From contig NZ_JAUFQO010000001.1 in NCBI RefSeq assembly GCF_030409835.1, forward strand, positions 186,001 through 250,000: a stretch of 64,000 bases of DNA, written 5' to 3'. Below the pieces are notes generated by a model, which worked only from the letters and a program-made list of their open reading frames with translations, was not told the DNA's origin and searched no databases. The stretch's first letter is position 1. Every line of letters starts with the position of its first letter. Below are positions 27,386-36,010 of this stretch, piece by piece. The translations under genes and the position numbers were made by a program. The DNA is from Lutimonas halocynthiae (GTDB taxonomy: Bacteria > Bacteroidota > Bacteroidia > Flavobacteriales > Flavobacteriaceae).

Positions 27386-27835
27386 ATGGATAGTCCTTTT
27401 ACACATGAATATTTTATGAAAAAAGCTTTTATCGAAGCCGAAAATGCTTTTGATAAAAACGAGGTGCCCATTGGTGCCGTTATAGTGATCGGTGACAAAA
27501 TTATAGCAAGAGCGCATAACCTCACTGAAACTTTAAATGATGTTACCGCTCATGCAGAAATGCAGGCCTTTACAGCAGCTGCAGATTATTTAGGTGGGAA
27601 ATATTTAAAAAAATGTACCCTTTATGTAACCATGGAGCCCTGTCAGATGTGTGCTGGTGCAAGTTACTGGACACAGATAGATCAAATTATCTTTGGGGCC
27701 TATGATCCACAAAGAGGTTATCAGCGTCATAAAACAATGTTACATCCTAAAACGACTGTTATTGGTGGTGTGATGGAAAAAGAATGTAGTGAAATTATTA
27801 GTCGATTTTTCATTCAGAAAAGAAACTTGAACTAG
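27386..27835 (+). CDS. tadA: tRNA-specific adenosine deaminase
   Basis: The 149-residue zinc deaminase has the HAE motif (THAEMQAFT-like: TAHAEMQAF, with catalytic Glu) and the zinc Cys pair EPCQMCAGA. PIGAVIV is typical of the N-terminal strand. TadA converts A34 to inosine in tRNA-Arg(ACG). A guanine deaminase-type role is possible but the compact length and the EPCQMCAGA phrase favour TadA. It begins 2 bp after murI and its last 4 bp overlap the end of the convergent small gene. Confidence 0.88.
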   Translation: MDSPFTHEYFMKKAFIEAENAFDKNEVPIGAVIVIGDKIIARAHNLTETLNDVTAHAEMQAFTAAADYLGGKYLKKCTLYVTMEPCQMCAGASYWTQIDQIIFGAYDPQRGYQRHKTMLHPKTTVIGGVMEKECSEIISRFFIQKRNLN

Positions 27836-28065
27836 TCTTCCTTTTTCTTATCTGGAGGGTTGGCAAAATCCTTAAAGGAGTAATTTCTTAAATCTTTATC
27901 CCTATACCTGGAATAGATAAACAGTGGCATGAGAATAAATGCAAACAACACCACGCCAAATCCAATGAATTTCTCTCCGGTACCTGAGGCCTCAAGATTT
28001 AAATAATAGCCAAAACCTATCAATATCAATACAGCAATCAACAATAATCTCAATACAATTTTCAT
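27832..28065 (-). CDS. Small membrane protein with two helices
   Basis: The 77-residue protein has two hydrophobic helices (about residues 4-20 and 36-52) and a charged, Asp/Lys-rich C-terminal tail ending PPDKKKED. Its end overlaps the end of tadA by 4 bp on the opposite strand. Comparable small proteins are common next to flavobacterial tadA genes. No function is known. Confidence 0.65.
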   Translation of the reverse strand: MKIVLRLLLIAVLILIGFGYYLNLEASGTGEKFIGFGVVLFAFILMPLFIYSRYRDKDLRNYSFKDFANPPDKKKED

Positions 28066-28129
28066 CTATCCATTTATTTTGCAGCTAAATTACAAAATGT
28101 CTTATCTTTAAATTAATATTATTTCAGAA

Positions 28130-29104
28130 TTGATAAATTTGTCTAGATACCTTATAACCGTTCTATTAATCTCATTATTATCTTGTAATATGCCATCAAA
28201 AGATGCATCTGATAAAATTGTCGTTGCACATAGAGGTGCCTCTGGCTATGTTCCTGAACACACTATGGAGTCAAAGACCATGGCGCATGCAATGAATGCA
28301 GATTATATTGAACAAGATTTGGTACTCAGTAAAGATGATGTCCCTATTGTAATTCATGATATTTATCTGGGAGAGGTTACCAACGTGGCTTCATTATATC
28401 CAGACATGTCAAGAAAAGATGGTCGGTTTTATGTAATTGATTTCACTTTTGCCCAATTAATGACGCTTTCAGTGAATGAGCGCATCAACTATAAAACAAA
28501 AAAAGCAGTTTTTCCAAATCGATTTCCTTTAAAAGAATCTAGTTTTAAATTGCATAGCCTTCAGCAGGAAATTGAGGTCATTCAAGGATTAAACAAGAGT
28601 ACTGGAAAAAATATTGGTATTTATCCTGAGATTAAAAATCCTTCTTTCCATAAAGAACAAGGAAAAGACATATCCAAAATTGTACTTCAAATATTGAGTG
28701 ATTACGGCTATAGGGAAAAGTCAGATGCGTGCATTTTACAATGCTTTGACGCCATGGAATTGCAACGAATTCGTGAAGAATTGAAATGTAATTTATTTCT
28801 GACTCAATTACTTGAATTCCCGGAAGGTTCTGAGCATTTAGAAAAGTATGCAAGCTATGCTGATGCTATTGGCCCGTCTATAGAGCAACTGCTTCTGGCT
28901 GGAATGGGAAAAACTAAAGGAAATTCATTGGTTGATAAGGCTCATGAGCTGAATTTAAAGGTTCATGCCTATACCTTTAGGCAGGATGAGCATCCTAATT
29001 TCGATGATTTTGAAGCTTTGCTGCAGTTTGGTTTTTACGATATCAATCTGGATGGAGGGTTTACTGACTTTCCAGATACCGTAATCAACTTTCTTAAGGA
29101 GTAA
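28130..29104 (+). CDS. glpQ: Glycerophosphodiester phosphodiesterase lipoprotein (GlpQ-like)
   Basis: The gene appears to start at TTG 28130; no ATG is available before the signal peptide. The N-terminus ends in the lipobox LLSC with a following Asn-Met, so the enzyme is a lipoprotein. The 324-residue GDPD domain has catalytic HRGASGYVPEHT, the metal residues EQDLVLSKDDVPIVIHD and YPEIKNP, and ends LDGGFTDFPD. It splits glycerophosphodiesters into glycerol-3-phosphate and an alcohol; the full-length insertion around NERINYK matches GlpQ rather than the shorter cytosolic UgpQ. Its last 11 bp overlap the converging ClC gene. It could feed phosphate scavenging. Confidence 0.88.
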   Translation: MINLSRYLITVLLISLLSCNMPSKDASDKIVVAHRGASGYVPEHTMESKTMAHAMNADYIEQDLVLSKDDVPIVIHDIYLGEVTNVASLYPDMSRKDGRFYVIDFTFAQLMTLSVNERINYKTKKAVFPNRFPLKESSFKLHSLQQEIEVIQGLNKSTGKNIGIYPEIKNPSFHKEQGKDISKIVLQILSDYGYREKSDACILQCFDAMELQRIREELKCNLFLTQLLEFPEGSEHLEKYASYADAIGPSIEQLLLAGMGKTKGNSLVDKAHELNLKVHAYTFRQDEHPNFDDFEALLQFGFYDINLDGGFTDFPDTVINFLKE

Positions 29105-30881
29105 CTTGGATAAGTTGTCTTCTATAAGCCGTTAGCAATTTTGACTTGGAAATAAACCCGTGATATATTCCATTTTTGACAACTGGTAGGTTCCAAGCTC
29201 CGGTTTCTTTGAATTTATTCATGATTACTGACATGTTATCACGCTCATAAAATATGATATCAGGAGCACTATGCATCAATTCTTCAACATGAATCTTGTC
29301 ATACATGCTTTGGTCAAACATGATACTTCTAATATCGTCAAGTAATAAAATTCCTAAGAATTCATTTTCATCATTAACTACCGGAAAAATATTTCTTTTA
29401 GATTTAGTAACAGCTTTGTTGAGCATTTCGCCTAGACTATAATCAGGTTTAATCACTATAAAATCTCTCTCCACAAGCTTGCCTTTCTGCATCATCATTA
29501 ACACATTCTTGTCTTTATCGTGAGTTAATAATTCTCCTTTTTTCGCCAATTCCATTGTATAAATTGAGTTTGATACATAATAGCGGGTCATGGAAAAAGA
29601 AATTGCCGACACAATCATTAAGGGCACAAATAATTCATAACCTCCGGTTATTTCAGCTATCAGGAAAATAGCAGTCAATGGCGCGTGCAAGACCCCAGCC
29701 ATGAGACCAGTCATGCCAATCAAAGTGAAATTAGATTCTGAGATGCTCATATCCCACCCAAGGTTGTTTACTATCTTGGCATAGACATTCCCAAGTGCGC
29801 TTCCCATTACCAAAGTTGGAATAAAAATACCCCCAACTCCACCAGCAGAGAAAGTAACAGTCATGGCAACCGCTTTAAACACTGTTATACCAAAAAGAAG
29901 CATGATAACCAACCAAATATTCTCTTCAACCACCTCGATAAAAGGAATATCCCCAATGGCTTTTAAATGGTTTCCCGCAAGCAAATTATTGATAAGCTCA
30001 AAACCTTCACCATAAAGAGGAGGAATAAAAAACAACAAAACGCCTATTATAACACCTCCAATCAAAAGCCTTTTTACTGAGCTTTCAATTTTATCAAACA
30101 AACCAGTTATCCAAAAATACATTTTAGAAAAGTATACGGATGCTATTGCCGAGCCAATCCCTAAAACCACATAAAAGAGGAGGTCATGCATAGAAAATTT
30201 ATCTTGAATCTCAAATCTAAATAACACTTCCGAGCCCAGAAAAAAGTATGAAGTTATTACCGCTGAAACCGAAGCAAGTAAAAGGGGTATCATAGACGCA
30301 AACGCCAGGTCAAGACTGAAAATTTCTACTGCAAAAATAACTGCCGCAATAGGAGCCTTAAACATTGAGGCAACGGCACCTGCTGAAGCGCAACCAATTA
30401 ACAAAGTCCTGTTTCTTGCACTTGTGTGAAAAAATTGTGCAATATTTGACGCAATGGCAGCACCGGTACTTATAGCCGGTCCTTGCAACCCCACAGAACC
30501 TCCAAACCCAACAGTTAATGGCGCCGTAATTAGAGATGCATACATTTTATACCTTTCGATAAGCCCCTTCCTTTTAGACAATGAAAACAGCGTCGAAGGA
30601 ATGGCGTGCCCAATCTTCTTTGGGATCAGATACTTCTGAATCAAAAAAACAAGTACCAAGCCTATCAATGGAAATACAAAATATAAGGAATGATGGTAAT
30701 CAACAATCATTTTACCTTGTAAAATTGATTGGATAAAATGTGTCAAATTTTTAATTAATACAGTCCCTAGTCCTGCTAAAAAGCCAACCAATATACTCAA
30801 AGAATAAATAAATTGCTGGGTTGTAAAATGCTTATACCTCCATTTAAAAAATCTTCTTCTCAGCTTTTTTATATCAGGCAT
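29094..30881 (-). CDS. ClC family chloride channel/transporter with CBS domains
   Basis: The 595-residue protein has an 18-helix-type ClC domain (about residues 20-440) and two C-terminal CBS domains (about 455-590, with FPVVNDENEFLGILLLDD and NLPVVKNGIYHGFI). The anion-site motifs are recognisable but altered: GHAIP (91-95) stands for GSGIP, GSVGLQGP (128-135) for GxxGxEGP, and GGIFIP is conserved. The gating glutamate of ClC exchangers is Gln133 here (codon CAA, plus-strand 30483-30485). In ClC-ec1 the same change uncouples chloride from proton movement, so this may be a channel-like or regulated protein. Ion selectivity is not proven. It is the last gene before the terminator of aspS. Confidence 0.88.
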   Translation of the reverse strand: MPDIKKLRRRFFKWRYKHFTTQQFIYSLSILVGFLAGLGTVLIKNLTHFIQSILQGKMIVDYHHSLYFVFPLIGLVLVFLIQKYLIPKKIGHAIPSTLFSLSKRKGLIERYKMYASLITAPLTVGFGGSVGLQGPAISTGAAIASNIAQFFHTSARNRTLLIGCASAGAVASMFKAPIAAVIFAVEIFSLDLAFASMIPLLLASVSAVITSYFFLGSEVLFRFEIQDKFSMHDLLFYVVLGIGSAIASVYFSKMYFWITGLFDKIESSVKRLLIGGVIIGVLLFFIPPLYGEGFELINNLLAGNHLKAIGDIPFIEVVEENIWLVIMLLFGITVFKAVAMTVTFSAGGVGGIFIPTLVMGSALGNVYAKIVNNLGWDMSISESNFTLIGMTGLMAGVLHAPLTAIFLIAEITGGYELFVPLMIVSAISFSMTRYYVSNSIYTMELAKKGELLTHDKDKNVLMMMQKGKLVERDFIVIKPDYSLGEMLNKAVTKSKRNIFPVVNDENEFLGILLLDDIRSIMFDQSMYDKIHVEELMHSAPDIIFYERDNMSVIMNKFKETGAWNLPVVKNGIYHGFISKSKLLTAYRRQLIQVTP

Positions 30882-30941
30882 AATATTTATAAATGGGTAG
30901 TGTAATAGTTTTTAAAAGTAATAATTAAAACTTAGTCAAAA

Positions 30942-30971
30942 GAAAATCCGAAACGCTCATTTCGGATTTTC
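30942..30971 (-). terminator. Terminator of aspS
   Basis: A 12-bp perfect stem, GAAAATCCGAAA (30942-30953) and TTTCGGATTTTC (30960-30971), has a 6-nt loop. On the minus strand the right arm continues into a T-rich run (TTTTGAC). It is 15 bp past the aspS stop. Confidence 0.85.
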
Positions 30972-30985
30972 TCATTTAGCACTTA

Positions 30986-32734
30986 TTATAAGTTAATTTT
31001 TAGATGCAACTCTTTAAGTTGATCATCATCAATATTAGATGGGGCATCGATCATCACATCTCTTCCAGAATTGTTCTTAGGAAAGGCAATAAAATCCCTG
31101 ATTGTTTCTTGACCACCCAAAATAGCAACCAATCTATCAAGTCCAAAAGCCAGTCCACCATGAGGCGGTGCACCGTATTCAAATGCGTTCATTAGAAACC
31201 CAAACTGATCTATAGCTTCTTCTTTCGTGAATCCTAATAAATCAAACATTCTGGCTTGTGTTTCTTTGTCAAATATTCTAATGGAACCTCCACCAATTTC
31301 ATTTCCATTAAGAACCATATCATAGGCATTTGCTCTTACTTTCCCAGGGTCACTTTCAAGTAAATGCATGTCTTCAGGTTTAGGTGATGTAAAAGGATGA
31401 TGCATCGCATGATAACGCTCACTGTCTTCATCCCATTCTAATAGTGGAAAATCAACCACCCATAAAGGAGCAAATTCATTAGATTCTCTCATACCTAATT
31501 GTTCAGCCATTTCCATTCTCAATGTACTTAGCTGCGTTCTTACTTTATTTACATCTCCTGCCATAACAAGCAATAGATCTCCTTCTTTGGCATCCAGCCT
31601 GTCTGCCCATTGCTTTAATTGGTCCTGGTCAAAAAACTTATCTACTGAAGATTTAAAAGTCCCGTCTTCGTTGAATTTAACCCAAATCAATCCATTGGCT
31701 CCGATCTGTGGCTTTTTTACAAAGTCAACGATCTTGTCCAACTGCTTTCTTGAATATCCAGCACATCCTGGAACTGCAATCCCTACGACCAATTCTTGCG
31801 AATCAAAAACACCGAATCCTTTCTCTTTTGCAAGATCATTTAATTCACCAAACTTCATGTCAAATCTAATGTCAGGCTTATCATTACCATAAGTCCTGAT
31901 AGCTTCCTCGTAAGTCATTCTTGGGAATTCAGCTATATCCACACCTTTAATTTCTTTCAATAAATGTTTAACAAGACCTTCAAAAGTGTTTAAAATATCC
32001 TCTTGTTCAACAAAGGCCATTTCACAATCTATCTGTGTAAACTCTGGTTGCCTGTCTGCTCTTAAATCTTCATCTCTGAAACACTTAACAATTTGAAAAT
32101 ATTTGTCTAGCCCTCCAACCATTAATAATTGTTTAAAAGTCTGAGGTGATTGAGGCAAGGCGTAAAACTGACCTTCATTCATTCTAGATGGAACAACAAA
32201 ATCCCTCGCTCCTTCAGGCGTTGATTTTATCAAATACGGTGTCTCAACATCAATAAAACCTTCTTTTGAAAGATAATTTCTTACTTCCATGGTAACTTTT
32301 GAACGAAAGATTAAATTCTCGCGAACCGGATTTCTTCTGATATCCAAATACCTGTATTTCATTCTTAGCTCATCACCACCATCTGTTTCGTTCTCGATGG
32401 TAAAAGGTGGTGTTTTTGATTTATTGAGAACTATTATCTCTGTAACCAAGATCTCGATATCTCCAGTTGGCATTTGATCATTTTTGGCTTCCCTTTCAAT
32501 CACCTGACCTTTCACTTGAACCACAAATTCGCGTCCTAAAGATCTAGCTTGATCAACAATTCCGGCATCCGTTCTTTCTCCATCGAAAATTAACTGAGTG
32601 ATTCCGTATCTATCTCTTAGATCAACCCAAACCATAAAACCCTTGTCTCTCACTTTTTGAACCCAGCCTGATAAACAAACTTCTTGTTTGGCGTTGTCAA
32701 TTCTTAACTCTCCATTATTATGACTCCTGTACAT
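30986..32734 (-). CDS. aspS: Aspartyl-tRNA synthetase
   Basis: The 582-residue bacterial-type class II synthetase has an N-terminal OB-fold anticodon domain (residues 1-110, [20 protein letters not shown]). Motif 2 is [20 protein letters not shown], a GAD-type insertion lies at about 280-420, and motif 3 is [15 protein letters not shown]. It charges tRNA-Asp with aspartate. Length is normal for a discriminating bacterial AspRS; whether tRNA-Asn is also charged cannot be told without looking for GatCAB. A -7 element (TAAATTTG) lies 24 bp upstream of the ATG. Confidence 0.97.
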   Translation of the reverse strand: MYRSHNNGELRIDNAKQEVCLSGWVQKVRDKGFMVWVDLRDRYGITQLIFDGERTDAGIVDQARSLGREFVVQVKGQVIEREAKNDQMPTGDIEILVTEIIVLNKSKTPPFTIENETDGGDELRMKYRYLDIRRNPVRENLIFRSKVTMEVRNYLSKEGFIDVETPYLIKSTPEGARDFVVPSRMNEGQFYALPQSPQTFKQLLMVGGLDKYFQIVKCFRDEDLRADRQPEFTQIDCEMAFVEQEDILNTFEGLVKHLLKEIKGVDIAEFPRMTYEEAIRTYGNDKPDIRFDMKFGELNDLAKEKGFGVFDSQELVVGIAVPGCAGYSRKQLDKIVDFVKKPQIGANGLIWVKFNEDGTFKSSVDKFFDQDQLKQWADRLDAKEGDLLLVMAGDVNKVRTQLSTLRMEMAEQLGMRESNEFAPLWVVDFPLLEWDEDSERYHAMHHPFTSPKPEDMHLLESDPGKVRANAYDMVLNGNEIGGGSIRIFDKETQARMFDLLGFTKEEAIDQFGFLMNAFEYGAPPHGGLAFGLDRLVAILGGQETIRDFIAFPKNNSGRDVMIDAPSNIDDDQLKELHLKINL

Positions 32735-32757
32735 ATTTTTTCAATTTATTGAAGCTG

Positions 32758-32765
32758 CAAATTTA
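32758..32765 (-). promoter_or_regulatory. -7 element of the aspS promoter
   Basis: TAAATTTG on the minus strand (32765-32758) is a perfect TAnnTTTG. It is 23 bp before the ATG, so the leader would be about 18 nt. No clear -33 element. Confidence 0.5.
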
Positions 32766-32886
32766 ATCAAATAGTAAACAGTTGCCGACTTTTTAAAACA
32801 ATTTTTAATCTGATTATATAACATTATAATTTGCTCAAATTATTGGAGAAATGATCTAAACAATGTCAATTGCTTGCAATTAACTT

Positions 32887-32894
32887 TATATTTG
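32887..32894 (+). promoter_or_regulatory. -7 element of the rsmI promoter
   Basis: TATATTTG is a perfect TAnnTTTG, 16 bp before the TTG start of rsmI. Two TTG triplets lie upstream (32870, 32874), but they are closer than the usual 17-21 bp. Confidence 0.5.
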
Positions 32895-32910
32895 TATAAA
32901 ACTCATTTCA

Positions 32911-33609
32911 TTGGATACCAACACTAACGACAGCTCAAAACTATATCTTGTTCCCACTCCTATTGGCAACCTTGAAGACATCACCTTACGGGCCATAAGG
33001 ATATTAAAAGAGGTTGACGTCATTTTAGCAGAAGACACAAGAACTTCCGGGAAATTACTCAAACATTATAGTATTGAAACTCCAATGCTTTCGCACCATA
33101 TGCATAATGAGCACAGAATGGTAGATCGCATTGTTGACCGTATTGAAGCAGGTGAAACTTTTGCCTTGATATCTGATGCGGGAACACCCGCAATTTCTGA
33201 TCCTGGGTTTTTACTTTCAAGGGCCTGCATTGAAAGAGGCATTGAAATAGATTGTTTACCTGGTGCAACAGCCTTTGTTCCTGCTCTTGTGAATAGTGGC
33301 TTGCCAAATGAAAAATTTGTTTTTGAAGGTTTTCTTCCTGTAAAAAAAGGGAGGCAAACGAGATTAAAGCTACTAGCTGAGGAAACGAGAACCATTATTT
33401 TTTATGAATCTCCTCATAAGCTTGCTAAAACACTTGGTCATTTTGAAACCTATTTTGGAGAAAACAGATTGGTTTCTGTATCTCGAGAAATAAGTAAAAT
33501 TTACGAAGAAACAAGAAGAGGAACTGTCAAAGAAATTAAAGAACATTTTACTGATCATCCACCTAAAGGAGAGATCGTGATTGTACTTAAAGGGAACACG
33601 AACAAATAA
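32911..33609 (+). CDS. rsmI: 16S rRNA (cytidine-1402-2'-O)-methyltransferase
   Basis: The 232-residue SAM-dependent methylase of the tetrapyrrole-methylase fold has the family phrases LYLVPTPIGNLEDIT, AEDTRTSGKLLKHY and SDAGTPAISDPG. The start is TTG at 32911; no ATG lies between the promoter and the conserved N-terminus. RsmI, together with RsmH, modifies C1402 in the decoding centre of 16S rRNA. It is 25 bp before the epimerase gene, so the two are likely cotranscribed. Confidence 0.92.
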   Translation: MDTNTNDSSKLYLVPTPIGNLEDITLRAIRILKEVDVILAEDTRTSGKLLKHYSIETPMLSHHMHNEHRMVDRIVDRIEAGETFALISDAGTPAISDPGFLLSRACIERGIEIDCLPGATAFVPALVNSGLPNEKFVFEGFLPVKKGRQTRLKLLAEETRTIIFYESPHKLAKTLGHFETYFGENRLVSVSREISKIYEETRRGTVKEIKEHFTDHPPKGEIVIVLKGNTNK

Positions 33610-33634
33610 TAACTGGATATTTTTATCCGATAGC

Positions 33635-34672
33635 ATGCATCTGATTCTAAGAACATATAATTTAAAGCTCGAACATACTTTCAGGATTTCTCGTCAATCA
33701 TACGACAGTAAAACTGTATTAATTCTTGAGCTTCAAGATGGGAACTTCTCTGGATATGGTGAAGCATCTGAAAACCCATATTACAATCATACGGTCGACG
33801 ACATGATTCATGACTTATCAGCTATCAAAGAAGAAATTGAATTGGATTTAGGAGAATCTCCCGAAGACTATTGGCATAGAATTTATCCCTTATTAAAAGA
33901 TAATATGTTCGCCTTATGCGCTCTCGATATAGCATACAACGACTTATACGCTAGAAAAAAAGGAAAGAAACTATTCGAATTATGGAATTATAAAATTAAT
34001 AAGAATCCGCTTTCAAATTTTACGATTGGCATAGACAGTATTGATAATATGATTGCCAAGATGCAAGAAACGCCTTGGCCCATTTATAAGATTAAACTCG
34101 GTACTAAGGATGATATTAAGATCATTAAAGCACTAAGGAAGCATTCAGATGCTGTTTTTCGAATAGATGCTAATGGCGCATGGGGCGTTGATGAAACACT
34201 TAAAAATGCTATTACTTTAAAAGGTTTGAGGGTAGAGTTCCTGGAACAACCAGTCTCAGCAGACGATACCAAAGGAATTCGGTATGTTTATGAAAAATCT
34301 GTATTACCCATCATAGCAGATGAAAGTTGTCAGATTGAATCAGACATTGATGCTTGTTTTAAACATTTTCACGGGGTAAATATCAAATTAGTAAAATGTG
34401 GTGGCCTGACACCTGCCCGACGCATGCTCGAACGCGCCAAAAAATTACAAATGCAAACCATGGTTGGATGCATGACCGAATCATCAATTGGTATTTCTGC
34501 CATTGCACATTTGTTACCCGCTTTAGACTATGTTGATATGGACGGTGCTTTATTATTGCGTAAGGATATTGCTACTGGAGTGACTATAGAAAATGGAAAG
34601 GTTTTTTATTCCGAAATAAATGGCACTGGAGCCACATTGATAAATTGGGAAACCCTAAAAAAAATAGATTAA
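33635..34672 (+). CDS. Dipeptide epimerase, enolase superfamily
   Basis: Start chosen at ATG 33635 (MHLILRTYNLKLEHTFRISR), which matches the usual family N-terminus; an ORF from an upstream ATG at 33581 would overlap rsmI. The 345-residue protein has the muconate-lactonizing subgroup layout: YKIKLG with the acid/base KxK motif, the metal ligands Asp (RIDANGAWG), Glu (EFLEQPV) and Asp (IIADESC), and the second Lys in VNIKLVKCGG. The best fit is L-Ala-D/L-Glu epimerase, used in murein peptide recycling, which suits the nearby cell-wall genes. Close relatives act on other dipeptides, so I leave the symbol blank. Confidence 0.85.
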   Translation: MHLILRTYNLKLEHTFRISRQSYDSKTVLILELQDGNFSGYGEASENPYYNHTVDDMIHDLSAIKEEIELDLGESPEDYWHRIYPLLKDNMFALCALDIAYNDLYARKKGKKLFELWNYKINKNPLSNFTIGIDSIDNMIAKMQETPWPIYKIKLGTKDDIKIIKALRKHSDAVFRIDANGAWGVDETLKNAITLKGLRVEFLEQPVSADDTKGIRYVYEKSVLPIIADESCQIESDIDACFKHFHGVNIKLVKCGGLTPARRMLERAKKLQMQTMVGCMTESSIGISAIAHLLPALDYVDMDGALLLRKDIATGVTIENGKVFYSEINGTGATLINWETLKKID

Positions 34673-34698
34673 ATCACATATAAAAACGTAAATAAAAC

Positions 34699-35127
34699 AT
34701 GACACAGACAATTAAAACTCAATGGGAAGGAAACATGCTTTTCAATGCAGATACACTTGGAGGAAATTTTAAAATAGATGCAGCAGAAGAATCTGGTGGC
34801 GAGGGTAAAGGGGTTAGACCTAAAGCATTAATGCTGACTTCTCTAGCAGGTTGTACGGGAATGGATATCATTTCGTTATTGAAAAAAATGAGAGCTGAAG
34901 TTGATGATTTAGACATCAATGCCTCAGGTGAGCTCACTGATGAGCACCCAAAAATTTACAATAAAGTAACGCTTGAATATATTTTTTATGGAACAAACCT
35001 TAAGAAGGATAAAATAGAAAAAGCGATAGAATTATCAGCTGAAAAGTATTGTGGTGTTATGGAAATGTTTCGTCAGTTTGCCGAAATCACTACCATAATA
35101 AAGTATGAAGAAAAAAAGAGCTCCTAA
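34699..35127 (+). CDS. OsmC-like peroxiredoxin family protein
   Basis: The 142-residue protein has the OsmC fold and the two spaced redox cysteines: TSLAGCTGMDII and SAEKYCGVMEMF. OsmC and Ohr proteins reduce organic or fatty-acid hydroperoxides through these cysteines. The gene follows the epimerase by 26 bp. Its stop codon is embedded in the bidirectional terminator hairpin. Confidence 0.88.
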   Translation: MTQTIKTQWEGNMLFNADTLGGNFKIDAAEESGGEGKGVRPKALMLTSLAGCTGMDIISLLKKMRAEVDDLDINASGELTDEHPKIYNKVTLEYIFYGTNLKKDKIEKAIELSAEKYCGVMEMFRQFAEITTIIKYEEKKSS

Positions 35128-35141
35128 GTTAGGAGCTCTTT
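35115..35141. terminator. Bidirectional terminator overlapping a stop codon
   Basis: A 10-bp stem AAAGAGCTCC (35115-35124) with GGAGCTCTTT (35132-35141) has the loop TAAGTTA, which contains the TAA stop of the OsmC gene. On the minus strand it is followed by a run of Ts, so it also ends the wza-like transcript. Confidence 0.85.
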
Positions 35142-35154
35142 ATGTTTTATTTTA

Positions 35155-35937
35155 TTATTCTCTAGCATTCAGTATGGTAACTACCAAGGCCGTCATAGAA
35201 ATTAAGAGTCCAAGGGATGATAAAAGCACACCTGTCTGAGCTCCAATTGCTGAGTTCTTAGCTCTTGTTTTATTCGGTTCCACATAGACTACGTCATTTT
35301 GAGATAAATAATAAACCGGAGAATTAAATAAATCATCTGATTTCAAATTCACCCTCGTATAGGTTTTTTTACCGTCGTAATCCTGAATGACCAATACATT
35401 CTCTCTCTCTCCATAAATAGTCAAATCACCTGCCAAAGACAAGGCTTCTATAAGCGTAATTCTCTCATTTGTGGCTGTAAAAGTTCCTGGTCTGGCTACT
35501 TCTCCCAACACGGTTATTCTATAATTTACGGTCTCAATATCTACTATTGGGTCCTTAATATAATCGGTTAGTTTTTCTTGCAACATTGTAGTTGCTTGTG
35601 ATCTGTTCAATCCTGCCAGTTTTAGCTTTCCTAAAACAGGAAAATTGACATTACCATCTGGGTCAACCCTATAGGTTTGAATTCGCTCCCTTCCTCTAGC
35701 ATCTAAAATATCAAGTGATACACTTACTGAAGATTTGTTAAATGGCCTGGCAGCTTCTGCATCCAAGGCGTTTACAATAATTACTAGTTCATCATCAACA
35801 TGATATGTTGGGGAATAACTATCTAATCCAATTGCATTATCAGTACTATTCATACCATTAAAATAGACAACATCATCCTTGGTTGCACAAGAATACATCA
35901 AGCCTATAAACAATAATAAAGCAATAATTTTTTTCAT
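35155..35937 (-). CDS. Polysaccharide export outer-membrane lipoprotein, Wza-like
   Basis: The 260-residue protein has a lipoprotein signal (FIGLMYSC) and a poly_export domain (YHVDDELVIIVN, with the conserved turn YRVDPDGNVNFPVLGKLKLA). SLBB-like repeats follow (VDIETVNYRITVLGEVARPG), with a C-terminal membrane helix that crosses the outer membrane in the Wza family (VLLSSLGLLISMTALVVTI). It would form the export channel for capsule or exopolysaccharide. The usual next gene, a Wzc-type tyrosine kinase, is absent; the gene is the last of the minus-strand trio upxY-ugd-wza. It has its own promoter. Confidence 0.88.
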   Translation of the reverse strand: MKKIIALLLFIGLMYSCATKDDVVYFNGMNSTDNAIGLDSYSPTYHVDDELVIIVNALDAEAARPFNKSSVSVSLDILDARGRERIQTYRVDPDGNVNFPVLGKLKLAGLNRSQATTMLQEKLTDYIKDPIVDIETVNYRITVLGEVARPGTFTATNERITLIEALSLAGDLTIYGERENVLVIQDYDGKKTYTRVNLKSDDLFNSPVYYLSQNDVVYVEPNKTRAKNSAIGAQTGVLLSSLGLLISMTALVVTILNARE

Positions 35938-35955
35938 AACGAGGGGTTTTTTAAA

Positions 35956-35986
35956 CGAATATACTTATTTATTTTAATTGTGCAAA
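35956..35986 (-). promoter_or_regulatory. Promoter of the wza-like gene
   Basis: Minus strand: TTTG (35986-35983), exactly 19 bp, TATATTCG (35963-35956). One mismatch to TAnnTTTG. It sits in the gap between ugd and the wza-like gene, predicting a 14-nt leader and expression independent of upxY. Confidence 0.6.
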
Positions 35987-36010
35987 CCTAGACTATTAAT
36001 ATCAAGTACC

